Notes: generated from the sequence alone by a model not told the origin. Shown: positions 6,561 to 14,508, counted from the stretch's first letter. The stretch is 16,232 bases of DNA from DASRBN01 sp035294305 (GCA_035294305.1 DATGLD010000029.1:1-16232); one strand, 5' to 3'. A program made the numbers and translations.

Positions 6561-7379
6561 ATGACCTGTGAAGAATTTGAGGAGCTTTCGGGTGCGTTTG
6601 CATTAGATGCTGTCACGCCCGAAGAACGCCAGGCGGCACGAGCGCACCTCGCGGAATGTGTAAAATGCGCGCATCTCTACGAGGAACTGCGCTCCGTCGT
6701 GGATTTGCTGCCATTGTCTGTCACGCAGGTAAATCCTCCGCCAGAAGCAAAAGACCGGCTGCTGGCCACTATTCGTGGGGAGCAAGGCGTTATTCCGCTA
6801 GAGAGGGGCCGGCAGGTCCGGCCTGGTCGCATAATCGGGGCAAGACGATGGAGCCGGCGCCTGGTGGGTATCGCAGTGGCAGCGGTATTGATGCTGGCCT
6901 TGCTAGGCGGTATGACAGCCTGGAATGTTTCGCTGCAACATACTGTGGCATCTCTTCAACAGCAAAATGGCGCTCTGGTGCAAGAGGTGAATGCGCTCCG
7001 ACCCCAGGTGGCCGAATCATATATTCTCACGGGTAAAACTCCCTCTACCCAGAATGCCTCTGGCAAGCTGATTTACCTGCCAGAGCAGCACCTGACGATT
7101 CTGGTTATGCAGGGGCTGCCAAAACTGCAAGCCCGGCAAGTCTACCAGGGCTGGTTGATTCAAAACAACAAGACGGTAAGCATCGGCCTGCTCTCGGTTC
7201 AGAATGGGATCGCGAGCGTAGATTTTCCGGGCGATATTACCAGCTTTTCAGCGGCAGCCGTGAGCATGGAACGCGGCCCCAACGGCAGTAAAAATGCCCC
7301 CGCCGGGCCGATTGTGGCATCGGGCCAGTTGAGCCATCCCCTGCTAGTCATGGTGCAGAGACAGATCAGGGATATTTGA
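6561..7379 (+). CDS. Zinc-finger transmembrane anti-sigma factor with RskA-type C-terminal domain
   Basis: A 272-aa single-pass membrane protein. Residues 1-50 form a putative zinc-finger anti-sigma domain with the HxxxCxxC motif (H29, C33, C36), which in the family clamps an ECF sigma factor in the cytoplasm. A transmembrane helix lies at about 101-120, followed by a short coiled-coil-like stretch with SLQQQNGALVQEVNALRP (131-148). The outer domain (about 165-258) has RskA-like features: LPKLQARQVYQGWLI (186-200), then VSMERGPNGSKNAPAGPIVASG (234-255). A GAGGG at 6553-6557 lies only 3 nt from the ATG, with a second purine-rich GGAG further up. No sigma factor gene precedes it, which is unusual for this family. 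Confidence 0.85.
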   Translation: MTCEEFEELSGAFALDAVTPEERQAARAHLAECVKCAHLYEELRSVVDLLPLSVTQVNPPPEAKDRLLATIRGEQGVIPLERGRQVRPGRIIGARRWSRRLVGIAVAAVLMLALLGGMTAWNVSLQHTVASLQQQNGALVQEVNALRPQVAESYILTGKTPSTQNASGKLIYLPEQHLTILVMQGLPKLQARQVYQGWLIQNNKTVSIGLLSVQNGIASVDFPGDITSFSAAAVSMERGPNGSKNAPAGPIVASGQLSHPLLVMVQRQIRDI

Positions 7380-7398
7380 GGTTGAGGGCCGCTCAACC
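7380..7398. terminator. Hairpin directly after the anti-sigma factor stop codon
   Basis: GGTTGAG (7380-7386) and CTCAACC (7392-7398) form a perfect 7-bp stem with a 5-nt loop starting right after the TGA, between two convergent genes. There is no T run, so it may help end or stabilise the transcript but is not a textbook intrinsic terminator. Confidence 0.35.
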
Positions 7399-7471
7399 GG
7401 CGCTGCCCTCGCTCGATCAATCGGGGCCTACGGCTACGCTGTAATGGCCAGTTTACCGCTCCCGCCTCTAA

Positions 7472-8380
7472 TTAAAAATCCCCGTCCGGCCCCCGGGTTG
7501 GGGCGGGATCAAACTCATTACCGGCCCTTACCCCACGTGAGCGATACACGCTCGCGAAAAAGGCCAGCGGGCCCAGAACGCCGCAACCCAGGATGAACCA
7601 CATATACTGCCCCACTATCCAGAGTATGTCTTGATTGCCGCCTATGCCCAGGCTATCGTTTAGACAATTTGTTGCAACAGGGTAACCATTTTGCCCCCCA
7701 CCCGCACCTGAACCGCCTCCACTGGCCGGCGCTTCGATACCACCGGTTGGCGTCGCCGTCAGGCTACCACCTGGTGTTGGCGTGGACGTAACCGATGGTG
7801 TGACTCCGGGCGAAGGAGTTGCGGTTGGACCGGGTGTAGGGGTGCCGGTTGGCGTGATACTGGGCGTAGGCGAGACGGTTGGCGAGGGTGGCGCTGGAGG
7901 CGTAGTATTCACGACCGGCGACACGGAGATGATGGGAGGCGTAGGCTGTGCGGGTACAGGTGTGGGTGTGCCCGGCAGCTTACCCTTGCCGCCCTGCCCA
8001 TGCGTTGCCGTCGGACTTACAGGTACACCGCGCGAACCGATCGTCGTAGGAGTGCCCTCACAGGTTGTGACCGTGCCGGTAATCACTGGCGTCATTGTCA
8101 CCGGGACGGTGGCTATTGCGGATGCTGTCGATTGGGCGGTCGCAGTACTCACGGCTATTCGAGTGCCTGTTCTATCATTGCCATGCGAGTCTTTCCCTGA
8201 ATGGGGCAAGGAGGGCCGCACACCGCCAAGCGTAACCAAAAGTAGGGATATACTGATGCAGATGAGGAGCAAAGCCAGTATAAGTGGTATTGCCCTGAAG
8301 CGGCGAGGACGCGCTATCGCGTAGTGCGCTACATTCTTGTGGAAAATGCGGTTCCAGAGAGCCATGAGCGTATCTATCAT
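7472..8380 (-). CDS. Two-TM membrane protein with long Pro/Thr-rich extracytoplasmic region
   Basis: A 302-aa protein I do not recognise. A basic N-terminus (RPRRFR, 24-29) precedes TM helix 1 (about 31-52). Then comes a long exported region that is Thr/Ser/Ala-rich (70-120) and becomes strongly Pro/Thr-rich (about 117-217, many PTP/SPTP repeats), then a Gly/Ser-rich hinge (220-232), TM helix 2 (about 254-278) and a short cytoplasmic tail. Two cysteines, C107 and C239, lie in the exported part and could pair. The PT stretch is typical of wall-spanning or glycosylated linkers. The ATG at 8380 has only a weak AGGG-type site. The gene begins 41 nt after the PH-like gene and probably shares its transcript. 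A biological role cannot be assigned. Confidence 0.75.
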   Translation of the reverse strand: MIDTLMALWNRIFHKNVAHYAIARPRRFRAIPLILALLLICISISLLLVTLGGVRPSLPHSGKDSHGNDRTGTRIAVSTATAQSTASAIATVPVTMTPVITGTVTTCEGTPTTIGSRGVPVSPTATHGQGGKGKLPGTPTPVPAQPTPPIISVSPVVNTTPPAPPSPTVSPTPSITPTGTPTPGPTATPSPGVTPSVTSTPTPGGSLTATPTGGIEAPASGGGSGAGGGQNGYPVATNCLNDSLGIGGNQDILWIVGQYMWFILGCGVLGPLAFFASVYRSRGVRAGNEFDPAPTRGPDGDF

Positions 8381-8421
8381 TTTTCTACCCTATCCTATTC
8401 TTCCCCCATATTACAGAGCAA

Positions 8422-9330
8422 TCACAAAAGTTGCTCGTGATATGACACTGTTTGTTGCAGCCGGTGCAATATCGCCTCCATATACAGCGCGCACTCGATG
8501 GGCCGGGGCACTGCAAAGATGACGCGTTTTTGCCAATGATCGGCTTGAAACGCGACGGCAGTACGCAGGCGCGAAAAGTGCAGCAGGGAGTTATATTCCA
8601 GCACAATTTGACCGTTACGCCCGATATAGATCATGCGCCTGTTGGTGAGTATGAGCATGCCATGATCCCGTTCAGGATAGTAATCGCCGTGATGTTTGCG
8701 AATCTCCTGTTCTGAGCCGGCGCGTTCGCCACAAAGAGTTGCGCTGGTGCTATAATGAGCATGTTCGCCAGGCAACAAGCGTACAGGAACGCGCACAATG
8801 GGCAGGCTTATGTTCGTTTTGATCATTTCGAGGCGCTCTGCTGCGGATTGTAGGGGGGCCGCAATCCTTTCGTGTTCCCAATCAGGTGTGGCAAAATCAT
8901 CTTGCAGCGCGTAGGCAGACCCAACACGAAGCGCGGGAAATGACTCACCAGCAGGTCTCCTTGCGTTTACTCTGGATTCTCCCCTGGAAGATTGGCGCAA
9001 GGCGCCGTCCCCATAGGACGGCGCGATGCTATAATCGGTGACCTGCCTGCTATCTTCATACCACGTTTTCAGGTAGTCGGCGGCTTTCCGGGCCTCATTA
9101 ACGGCGGCAATGCCTCGCAGGATGAGACGTTTGCGGGCAAAACGCAATTCCAACCGCGCCGATGAAATGCCCAGAATGCGATGATGCGCCAGGTTGATAT
9201 GTATGAGGTCCTTCAAGTCATAGGATGCGCCATCTACTTCGAGACGATTGCGATACAGGCGAAAGGTTTGCCCCCAACCAAATGCGCACGCAACCAGCGG
9301 ACTATCTTGTGCCACCCACTCCTCTTCCAT
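8422..9330 (-). CDS. Protein with two PH-like domains, function unknown
   Basis: A 302-aa soluble protein I cannot name. The N-terminal part (about 10-92) has the strand pattern of a small PH-like domain: FRLYRNRLEVDGASYDLKDL, then LELRFARKRLILRGI and a closing helix. Residues 100-165 are variable and probably disordered. The C-terminal part (about 185-292) again looks PH/GRAM-like: GMLILTNRRMIYIGRNGQIVLEYNSLL, then KRVIFAVPRPIE and a final helix. Bacterial PH-like domains often act at the membrane or in signalling complexes. ATG at 9330 is preferred because AGAGG and GGTGGAG precede it at good spacing; an in-frame GTG at 9369 would add 13 residues with a poorer site. The two-TM Pro/Thr-rich gene follows after 41 nt, so the products may act together. 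Confidence 0.7.
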   Translation of the reverse strand: MEEEWVAQDSPLVACAFGWGQTFRLYRNRLEVDGASYDLKDLIHINLAHHRILGISSARLELRFARKRLILRGIAAVNEARKAADYLKTWYEDSRQVTDYSIAPSYGDGALRQSSRGESRVNARRPAGESFPALRVGSAYALQDDFATPDWEHERIAAPLQSAAERLEMIKTNISLPIVRVPVRLLPGEHAHYSTSATLCGERAGSEQEIRKHHGDYYPERDHGMLILTNRRMIYIGRNGQIVLEYNSLLHFSRLRTAVAFQADHWQKRVIFAVPRPIECALYMEAILHRLQQTVSYHEQLL

Positions 9331-9643
9331 CTCTCTCCACCTCTGGCACCTTTGCGGATGCTCAACCACTCTATTTCATCACCCAAACAAGATACATATG
9401 GCAATATATCTTCCAATTGAATCAGACGAAAGGCATGCATGGATGTAACGTTGATCGATACATCCATGCATGCCTAAGCGCCTACGCATGAGACTTGAGT
9501 TCTTCTCATGACTTTGCTACACTCACGCTATCCTCAACCATGAAGTAGCTCAGGTGTAGTACAGAACATAAGCGGCTAGAGGGGACGGAACAACGTGGAT
9601 GATACCCAACAATTCGGCATGTCCATGTTCTTCCGCCTCAGGA
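9331..9643. other. Intergenic region upstream of the PH-like gene
   Basis: About 310 nt between the 3' end of the transglutaminase gene and the start of the PH-like gene, both on the - strand. It contains the 17-bp hairpin at 9431-9475. A weak - strand promoter-like pair (TTGGAA, 16 nt, TATCTT) can be read between the hairpin and the start codon, but this is speculative. No RNA gene was found. Confidence 0.5.
9431..9475. repeat. 17-bp perfect inverted repeat (hairpin or operator)
   Basis: AGGCATGCATGGATGTA (9431-9447) and TACATCCATGCATGCCT (9459-9475) are exact reverse complements with an 11-nt loop. The arms include GCATGC and ATGCAT sub-palindromes. It lies about 170 nt past the transglutaminase stop and about 100 nt before the PH-like gene start. 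No T run follows on either strand, so it is a poor fit for a simple intrinsic terminator. An operator or transcript-end stabiliser are alternatives. Confidence 0.65.
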
Positions 9644-12070
9644 TCACTTCTTTCCGATCCTGGTTAGTCGCGTCAAGAGGGAACGCAGCAGGCTGTTGCG
9701 CAAAGCGGGCCAGAGCTTCTCGATATCTTCAGCTTCCGCGGCTTGCGGCGCCTGGTGGGCAGGGGCCCAGCGCTCGCGTACGAAGAGTTCGGCGAGGCGG
9801 CGCAAGGGCGTCCTGGCCTGCGGGTAGTGGCGGCTGAGGGTACGAGTGTATTCGTAGGGTGTCTGCCAGGGCTGGGGCGGCACACCCGCGAGACTAGCGA
9901 GCCGGGACAGGCGCCAGAATATACCGGACACGGTCGTAACCCCAATGGCAGTAACACGCCTGTATCTAAGCACTGCCAGCAGCAGCATGAATAGCGACGC
10001 CAGCAGGATGAGCATTGAGAAGCCTAAAAAGAGTCCCTGAGACCCCGACTGAGCGCCTGAATTCCCTCCCGAACTGGAAGAGACCGGCGTGGGAGTATGA
10101 TGCTTGCCCGGATTGGAACTACCAGCAGTCGTGGGCGTTGGCGTAGGCCGGTGCTGCGTTGGCGCAGGCGTAGAGGTTGGCTGTGGATTGGCGGCCCCGT
10201 TGAACGAAAAACCGGGCGTCGGATCGAAGTTGATCCAGCCGAAACCGGGGAAATAGATCTGCACCCAACTGTGGGCATCATTGCCGTCCACTACCCAGGC
10301 TTTGCGGGTAGAATCGTAATGCCCCTGGCTGAAGCCGTTGACCACGCGCGCAGGCATACCCAGCAGGCGGGCCATAATAGTCATCGCCGTGGCATAGTAG
10401 GTGCAGTAACCACGGTGGGTCTGCAAGAGCCAGTCCACCGCATCCACATTACTGGGGACTGGGGGATTGCTGACCGAGTATGTGAACTGCAAGGAATCGT
10501 TCAGATGCTGTTCCAGCATCAGGGCCGCGTCATACTCATTGGTCGCGCCCTGTGTCCAGTTTAGAGCGGTCTGATAGACAGCCCGCGAGAGACCGCCAGG
10601 GGTCTGCAAATAATAATTCTGGAGTTGTTGGAAGTATGTATCGCTCGACCAGAAATCCTGGTTATCCTGGTACAATGGCACGGTCGATAAATCCTTTGCC
10701 CCCGCCGTTGAGACCATAGAAATCGCTGTATAATGCTCGCCGGAGGTCAGGGGGGCCTGCTGCGTCCAGGCAGTAGCGAGATTAGACCCATTGCTATAAA
10801 TGATGGTATCTACGTTAAAACTCTGCGGGTCGGCGGGCGCGAAGATATAATGCTTTGTCCCCTCAGGTGGAAGCAATATTGTTACCGAGGTGATGACCTG
10901 CTCAAGACTACCATTGCCGGTATCAAATGGCAAGGGACTGTTGGCAGGATAGAGCTGCGCCTGGCCGGGAATGCTGCTTGTCCAGGTATGTCCATCGAAA
11001 TGATCGTAGGTGAAGCCCTCCAGGTATTGCGATTGCGGCTGGGCCGTGCTGCTATAGTAAAGCACTTCGCCGCTGGGCAAATTGACGCTGCCTGTAATGG
11101 CCAGCGAATCGCCAAAAAAGTTGGCCGGGGCTTCGTAGGGCGAAAACCACTGACCGGGCGCACTGAGAGAGAATTGTCCATTGGTTATGTTCGTCCAGGC
11201 GTTATCCAGCATGTTCCAGAAAGAGACGCCGGACGCTGGCTGGGCCAGAACCGGCAGGATCGAGGCAGCGAGCAGAGCCAGCAACGCAAAGGCCGCGGGA
11301 ATCTGCACAAAGCGGCGCGAGATATTTCGTAGCCAGGTGCGATCGGTATGCAGTCCATCATTCATCCACTGGTTCAATTGATTGACGAGCTGAATGCGCG
11401 CGATCAGCAGTATCAAGGCGCCCAGCATGACGATCACCAGCAATGAGAGGTCCTGTTTGACATAGTTGAGGTTGACGAGCATGATGGCGCAGTAGACCAG
11501 GGCCACCAGCCAGGGCAGGTGCGCGCGATAGATCAACCAGGACCCAAAATAGCCCAGGAAGAAGCAAAGAAATGAGAGATAGAAGAGAAAGACCATCGCG
11601 CTGCCCGGGGATACGGCGGAGGTGAAGCCCCCACTGATCACAGAGCGTAAATTTTCGAGTAACAGCAGCCACGAGATATGATAGGCCAGCACGCTGGTCA
11701 ACCAGATAGAGAGCCAGTGTCCCGCAAGACAGGCGGCGAGGTGCAGAATGGCCTGCGGGAAGCGCTGAATTTTTGCCACGACCAGCCCCAGCAGGAGTCC
11801 GGCGGCCGTACTCCAGAAAAGGATGAAACTGTGGCTGACCCAGTTCGCCGCGACAATCGAGAAGACAACGCAATAGACTGACACGGCCAGCAATAGTATG
11901 GCCAGCCAACCTTCAGTCGGTACCGGGATGAACGATGATTTTGTTTCATATCTGGACGGCTTCGGCACGCGCTGCTGTGGATAGGGAGGACGTGTATCTG
12001 ATTGAGGCGCATTACTACTACGAGTCCCAACACTGCGTGGGTTTTGAGGCTCAACTACACTGGACCGCAT
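9644..12070 (-). CDS. TgpA-like transmembrane transglutaminase-family protein
   Basis: An 808-aa membrane protein of the DUF3488/transglutaminase-core/DUF4129 type. A soluble, Pro-rich N-terminus (1-50) is followed by about seven hydrophobic helices (54-277). A large exported region (about 278-680) follows and carries the transglutaminase/protease-like core, with a visible catalytic triad: C556 in HRGYCTYYATAM, H600 in GNDAHSWVQ and D616 in INFDPTPGF. A Pro/Thr/Ser-rich linker (about 628-675) leads to a last helix (681-702) and a cytoplasmic DUF4129-like domain with QTPYEYTRTL (736-745). Homologues are usually near MoxR ATPase and DUF58 genes, which are absent here. The exact reaction is unknown; cysteine-protease or cross-linking activity at the cell surface is the family expectation. 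GAGGAG lies 7 nt before the ATG. Confidence 0.9.
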   Translation of the reverse strand: MRSSVVEPQNPRSVGTRSSNAPQSDTRPPYPQQRVPKPSRYETKSSFIPVPTEGWLAILLLAVSVYCVVFSIVAANWVSHSFILFWSTAAGLLLGLVVAKIQRFPQAILHLAACLAGHWLSIWLTSVLAYHISWLLLLENLRSVISGGFTSAVSPGSAMVFLFYLSFLCFFLGYFGSWLIYRAHLPWLVALVYCAIMLVNLNYVKQDLSLLVIVMLGALILLIARIQLVNQLNQWMNDGLHTDRTWLRNISRRFVQIPAAFALLALLAASILPVLAQPASGVSFWNMLDNAWTNITNGQFSLSAPGQWFSPYEAPANFFGDSLAITGSVNLPSGEVLYYSSTAQPQSQYLEGFTYDHFDGHTWTSSIPGQAQLYPANSPLPFDTGNGSLEQVITSVTILLPPEGTKHYIFAPADPQSFNVDTIIYSNGSNLATAWTQQAPLTSGEHYTAISMVSTAGAKDLSTVPLYQDNQDFWSSDTYFQQLQNYYLQTPGGLSRAVYQTALNWTQGATNEYDAALMLEQHLNDSLQFTYSVSNPPVPSNVDAVDWLLQTHRGYCTYYATAMTIMARLLGMPARVVNGFSQGHYDSTRKAWVVDGNDAHSWVQIYFPGFGWINFDPTPGFSFNGAANPQPTSTPAPTQHRPTPTPTTAGSSNPGKHHTPTPVSSSSGGNSGAQSGSQGLFLGFSMLILLASLFMLLLAVLRYRRVTAIGVTTVSGIFWRLSRLASLAGVPPQPWQTPYEYTRTLSRHYPQARTPLRRLAELFVRERWAPAHQAPQAAEAEDIEKLWPALRNSLLRSLLTRLTRIGKK

Positions 12071-12427
12071 CTACAGGCTCCTCTATAGCCACAGGTTTAC
12101 CTTCTCTGGTACCCTGCGCTGGCTTCTAGTTCATCAAGGGTATCGCTACTAATAGGGGAATGAGCCATCCCTTCTCATGTCTCCTGTAGGGACAGCGCCT
12201 GGTGCCTGTCCCTACAGCACATTCATTCCTCTATTCGGTTATCAAATTTTATCAGGCAAGACAATAGCAGCAGAAATACACGACGCTCCTTGCTAGTATA
12301 CGACACAACTCACAAGAAGGCTATGCAGTAGTTCACAATTTCGCATCCATGGGTGTTTGGCAAAAATGAGTACAGGCCTTTCTTTTAAAAAGACGAAAGG
12401 GTGAACCATTTTGTTGCATCTTGCCCC
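12071..12427. other. Intergenic region between the MFS and transglutaminase genes
   Basis: About 350 nt on the 5' side of the transglutaminase gene and 3' side of the MFS gene. It contains the nested inverted repeat at 12151-12235. Near the MFS stop, CCTTTC (12377-12382) and GAAAGG (12395-12400) could form a weak hairpin around an A/T-rich loop, which may end the MFS transcript. No other gene or RNA was recognised. Confidence 0.5.
12151..12235. repeat. Nested inverted-repeat element containing REP-like hairpin, copy 2
   Basis: The inner hairpin is perfect: CTGTAGGGACAG (12184-12195) and CTGTCCCTACAG (12206-12217) with a 10-nt loop. It is flanked by an outer, 12-of-13 inverted repeat: AATAGGGGAATGA (12151-12163) and TCATTCCTCTATT (12223-12235). 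The inner 12-mer matches the arm at 4610-4621. The structure looks like a REP/BIME-type or tiny MITE-like repeat of the host genome. It could also affect transcription into the transglutaminase gene. Confidence 0.6.
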
Positions 12428-13813
12428 TTATTGCTTTTTCACTGTCCGATTTTCAATCGCTTGAAGGCTTTTGAGCTGGCTACCAAAAAACGTGAGCAAC
12501 AGGCTGGCGGCCAGCACAAGGCAGAACGCTCCAAAGACAAAGGAGGCGGAAAGACTGACATTGGACTGCAACCATCCACCAACAGAAGGCCCGATACTAT
12601 ATCCAATACTCCAGGTAACAGAATAGAAACCGGATAAAGTCGCTCTGTGCCGGTCTGAGACCTGTTCCATAGCAAAGGCAGCATAGACGGGTTCTATCAG
12701 GGTACGCATAAGCGAACGCGTGTACTCACCGCCTATCGCTACTGGTAACGTGGGGGAAAAGCCTATCAGCACCATCAACGGCGCGCTGAGGTATTGTACC
12801 GAGGTGATGAGGCGTAATTTACTCCATCGCTTGACAAACAGGGGCGCAGTCAGTGAAAAGAGGCCACCGGCTAAACCTGAAAAGGTGAAAATGAGGCCCA
12901 GGGGGCCTGGTAGTAAGTGGAAGCGCAAGATGAAAAATAGCTGCATGAGCGCCACAACAGCGCCCTCGCCCATGGTAAAAAGGAGGTCGGGCACCAATAA
13001 TTTCGCAAAGAGCAGAATGGGCAGTCGCTCTCGCTTTTTATGGAGTACCGTTTCAACCACCGGCTCGCCAGTGCGCATGGTTCCCTCTAAAACTGCCTTT
13101 TCTGTTGTTTCGTTTGCTGTTTTTGCTGCTGTTCGCTTTGGTTCGCGCAACCGCCAGAGGGGAAGGCCAAAGACAAAAGTAAAAAGCGCGGCAGCAAACA
13201 CTCCCCAACGCAGCGCGACGGTACTGGCCGCGGAAACATGCAGCAGGCCGGCCACAAATTCGGGCAAGCCGCCACCTAACAGGTTGCCGAAAGCGCCAAC
13301 GCCAAGCAAGAGAAAGCTATTCAGGGCAAACACCCCGACGCGCTGCCTTTCGGTCGTGCTTTCAGTCAACAGCGGCAGGTTCGTCACCCAGTAGGCAGTG
13401 GAGACGACGCCTTGCATAAAAGCACAGAACAGCAACCAGAAAGGGGCACTGACAAGCCCGCAGAAGGCGAGAAAGAGCGGCGTGAGGATAGCGGTCAATA
13501 CCAGCACCGGCTTACGTCCGATACGATCTGAAAGCATACCAACAGGAACGGCGCTGACCAGCGCTCCCAGGGCTGGCATGGCATTGAAAACGCCAATGAA
13601 GTCGGGACGGTAGCCCAGGCTATGCACATAGTAATTAAGCGTCAAGGCGCTTATGCTCAGTTGAAACCCTTTCCCCAACGTGAAAAGGAGCAACAGATAG
13701 ACATTTAATGGCAATTGCGACGGCAATAAGGTAAAACGAGGCTTTCGTGATACCTGTGTATCCGCAACCACTATCTCCGGTATTGTCTCCGGGGAATCGG
13801 GCATAAAGGACAT
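12428..13813 (-). CDS. Major facilitator superfamily (MFS) transporter
   Basis: A 461-aa, roughly 12-helix transporter. A polar N-terminus (1-33) precedes helix 1. The MFS motif A is clear between helices 2 and 3: GMLSDRIGRKPVL (92-104), with the conserved D96, R97, R100 and K101. A long charged cytoplasmic loop between the two six-helix halves (about 226-268, many Lys/Arg/Glu/Thr) is present, and SDRHRATLSGF with SIGYSIGPSVGGWL is the C-half pattern seen in drug- and sugar-efflux members. The substrate cannot be inferred. GGGAG lies 8 nt upstream of the ATG at 13813, and a second in-frame ATG occurs 9 nt later. It is divergent from the first GlsB-type gene and upstream of the transglutaminase gene on the same strand, separated by a repeat. 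Confidence 0.88.
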   Translation of the reverse strand: MSFMPDSPETIPEIVVADTQVSRKPRFTLLPSQLPLNVYLLLLFTLGKGFQLSISALTLNYYVHSLGYRPDFIGVFNAMPALGALVSAVPVGMLSDRIGRKPVLVLTAILTPLFLAFCGLVSAPFWLLFCAFMQGVVSTAYWVTNLPLLTESTTERQRVGVFALNSFLLLGVGAFGNLLGGGLPEFVAGLLHVSAASTVALRWGVFAAALFTFVFGLPLWRLREPKRTAAKTANETTEKAVLEGTMRTGEPVVETVLHKKRERLPILLFAKLLVPDLLFTMGEGAVVALMQLFFILRFHLLPGPLGLIFTFSGLAGGLFSLTAPLFVKRWSKLRLITSVQYLSAPLMVLIGFSPTLPVAIGGEYTRSLMRTLIEPVYAAFAMEQVSDRHRATLSGFYSVTWSIGYSIGPSVGGWLQSNVSLSASFVFGAFCLVLAASLLLTFFGSQLKSLQAIENRTVKKQ

Positions 13814-14140
13814 AGTGAATACTCCCGGTTACCGCAAACGTGTATGTAGTAGATAGAGTACCATATCGCCCTGGCCCGGACAATGGTCAAAAGGACAGGA
13901 GGGCAGGCAAGTGAACAACTATTACACTATTAATATAATCTTAAAAAGATTAACGCTAGTTTGGAGCTTACTTAACGTTTTTATTGTTGACTTGCCTTAT
14001 GGAATCAATCAGGTTAATGTATTATCAGCAAATGCGTAAAGTATCGGAGATTGGTAAGTCAATTTGTAAGTAGAAATAATCGTTGTCAGATATCAGCATT
14101 TGCGAAAGTATTGACTAGAGAAAGATAGGAGGAATTTACA
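13814..14140. other. Divergent AT-rich regulatory region between MFS and GlsB-type genes
   Basis: About 330 nt of mostly AT-rich DNA. It includes the palindrome TAATCTTAAAAAGATTA (13936-13952) that overlaps a TATAAT at 13934-13939, and the pair of direct repeats at 14023-14111. A TATAAT with only a poor -35 (GTGAAC at 13911-13916) could drive the + gene, but I do not call it as a promoter. No gene was seen. Confidence 0.5.
14023..14111. promoter_or_regulatory. Pair of imperfect direct repeats upstream of the first GlsB-type gene
   Basis: The units at 14023-14044 and 14091-14111 both run TATCAGCA, then a T/A-rich TGCG, then AAAGTAT. They differ at one base and by one inserted T, and their starts are 68 nt apart. 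Each core (GCAAATGCG / GCATTTGCG) is nearly symmetrical. They could be binding sites for a regulator of the downstream stress-type gene. This is inferred from the sequence alone. Confidence 0.4.
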
Positions 14141-14431
14141 ATGATGGTTCTTGCAGACCTTAGTGTTGGTGCTGTGATCTGGTGGTTAGTAGTAGGGTTG
14201 ATCGCAGGTTTTCTCGCCAGCCTGGTAATGCGTGGCGGCGGCTATGGTATCGTTGGTGATATCATCGTCGGCATCATCGGCGCGTTCATCGGTGGCTGGC
14301 TGTTCAGCCTGGTAGGCATAGGTACAGGTGGTTTCATTGGGAGCATCATCGTCGCCTTCATCGGCGCGTGTATCCTGATTGCCATCCTGCGCCTGATTAG
14401 CGGCAGCTATGGGCCACGACGCACTTTATAG
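14141..14431 (+). CDS. GlsB/YeaQ/YmgE-family stress response membrane protein, copy 1
   Basis: A 96-aa, three-helix, glycine-rich membrane protein (formerly called transglycosylase-associated). Helices lie at about 10-29, 36-58 and 64-86. Family features are WWLVVGLIAGFLASLVMRG (14-32) with an Arg at the end of helix 1, GGYGIVGDIIVGIIGAFIGG (33-52), and IVAFIGACILIAILRLI (70-86). In other bacteria relatives are induced by stress and the cell-wall-linked Asp23/GlsB system, but the molecular role is poorly known. AGGAGG (14127-14132) lies 8 nt before the ATG; a second ATG follows at once, at 14144. It ends at a strong terminator and so is a single-gene transcript. Confidence 0.9.
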   Translation: MMVLADLSVGAVIWWLVVGLIAGFLASLVMRGGGYGIVGDIIVGIIGAFIGGWLFSLVGIGTGGFIGSIIVAFIGACILIAILRLISGSYGPRRTL

Positions 14432-14508
14432 CGGACGGTAGGGAAGTAATGAGAGCAAGCACGAATGACTGGCTGGGATAGCGGGGATGTCCAATTTCGT
14501 GCGAAGCG

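Noticed and set aside
7782..8324. 180-aa + strand open frame rich in Gly and Val
   Set aside because: It is the antisense of the Pro/Thr-rich repeats of the - strand gene 7472-8380, and its composition follows from that.
12720..13394. 224-aa + strand open frame antisense to the MFS transporter
   Set aside because: It is Lys/Arg/Pro/Ser-rich without domains, and the MFS frame on the opposite strand has motif A and twelve helices.
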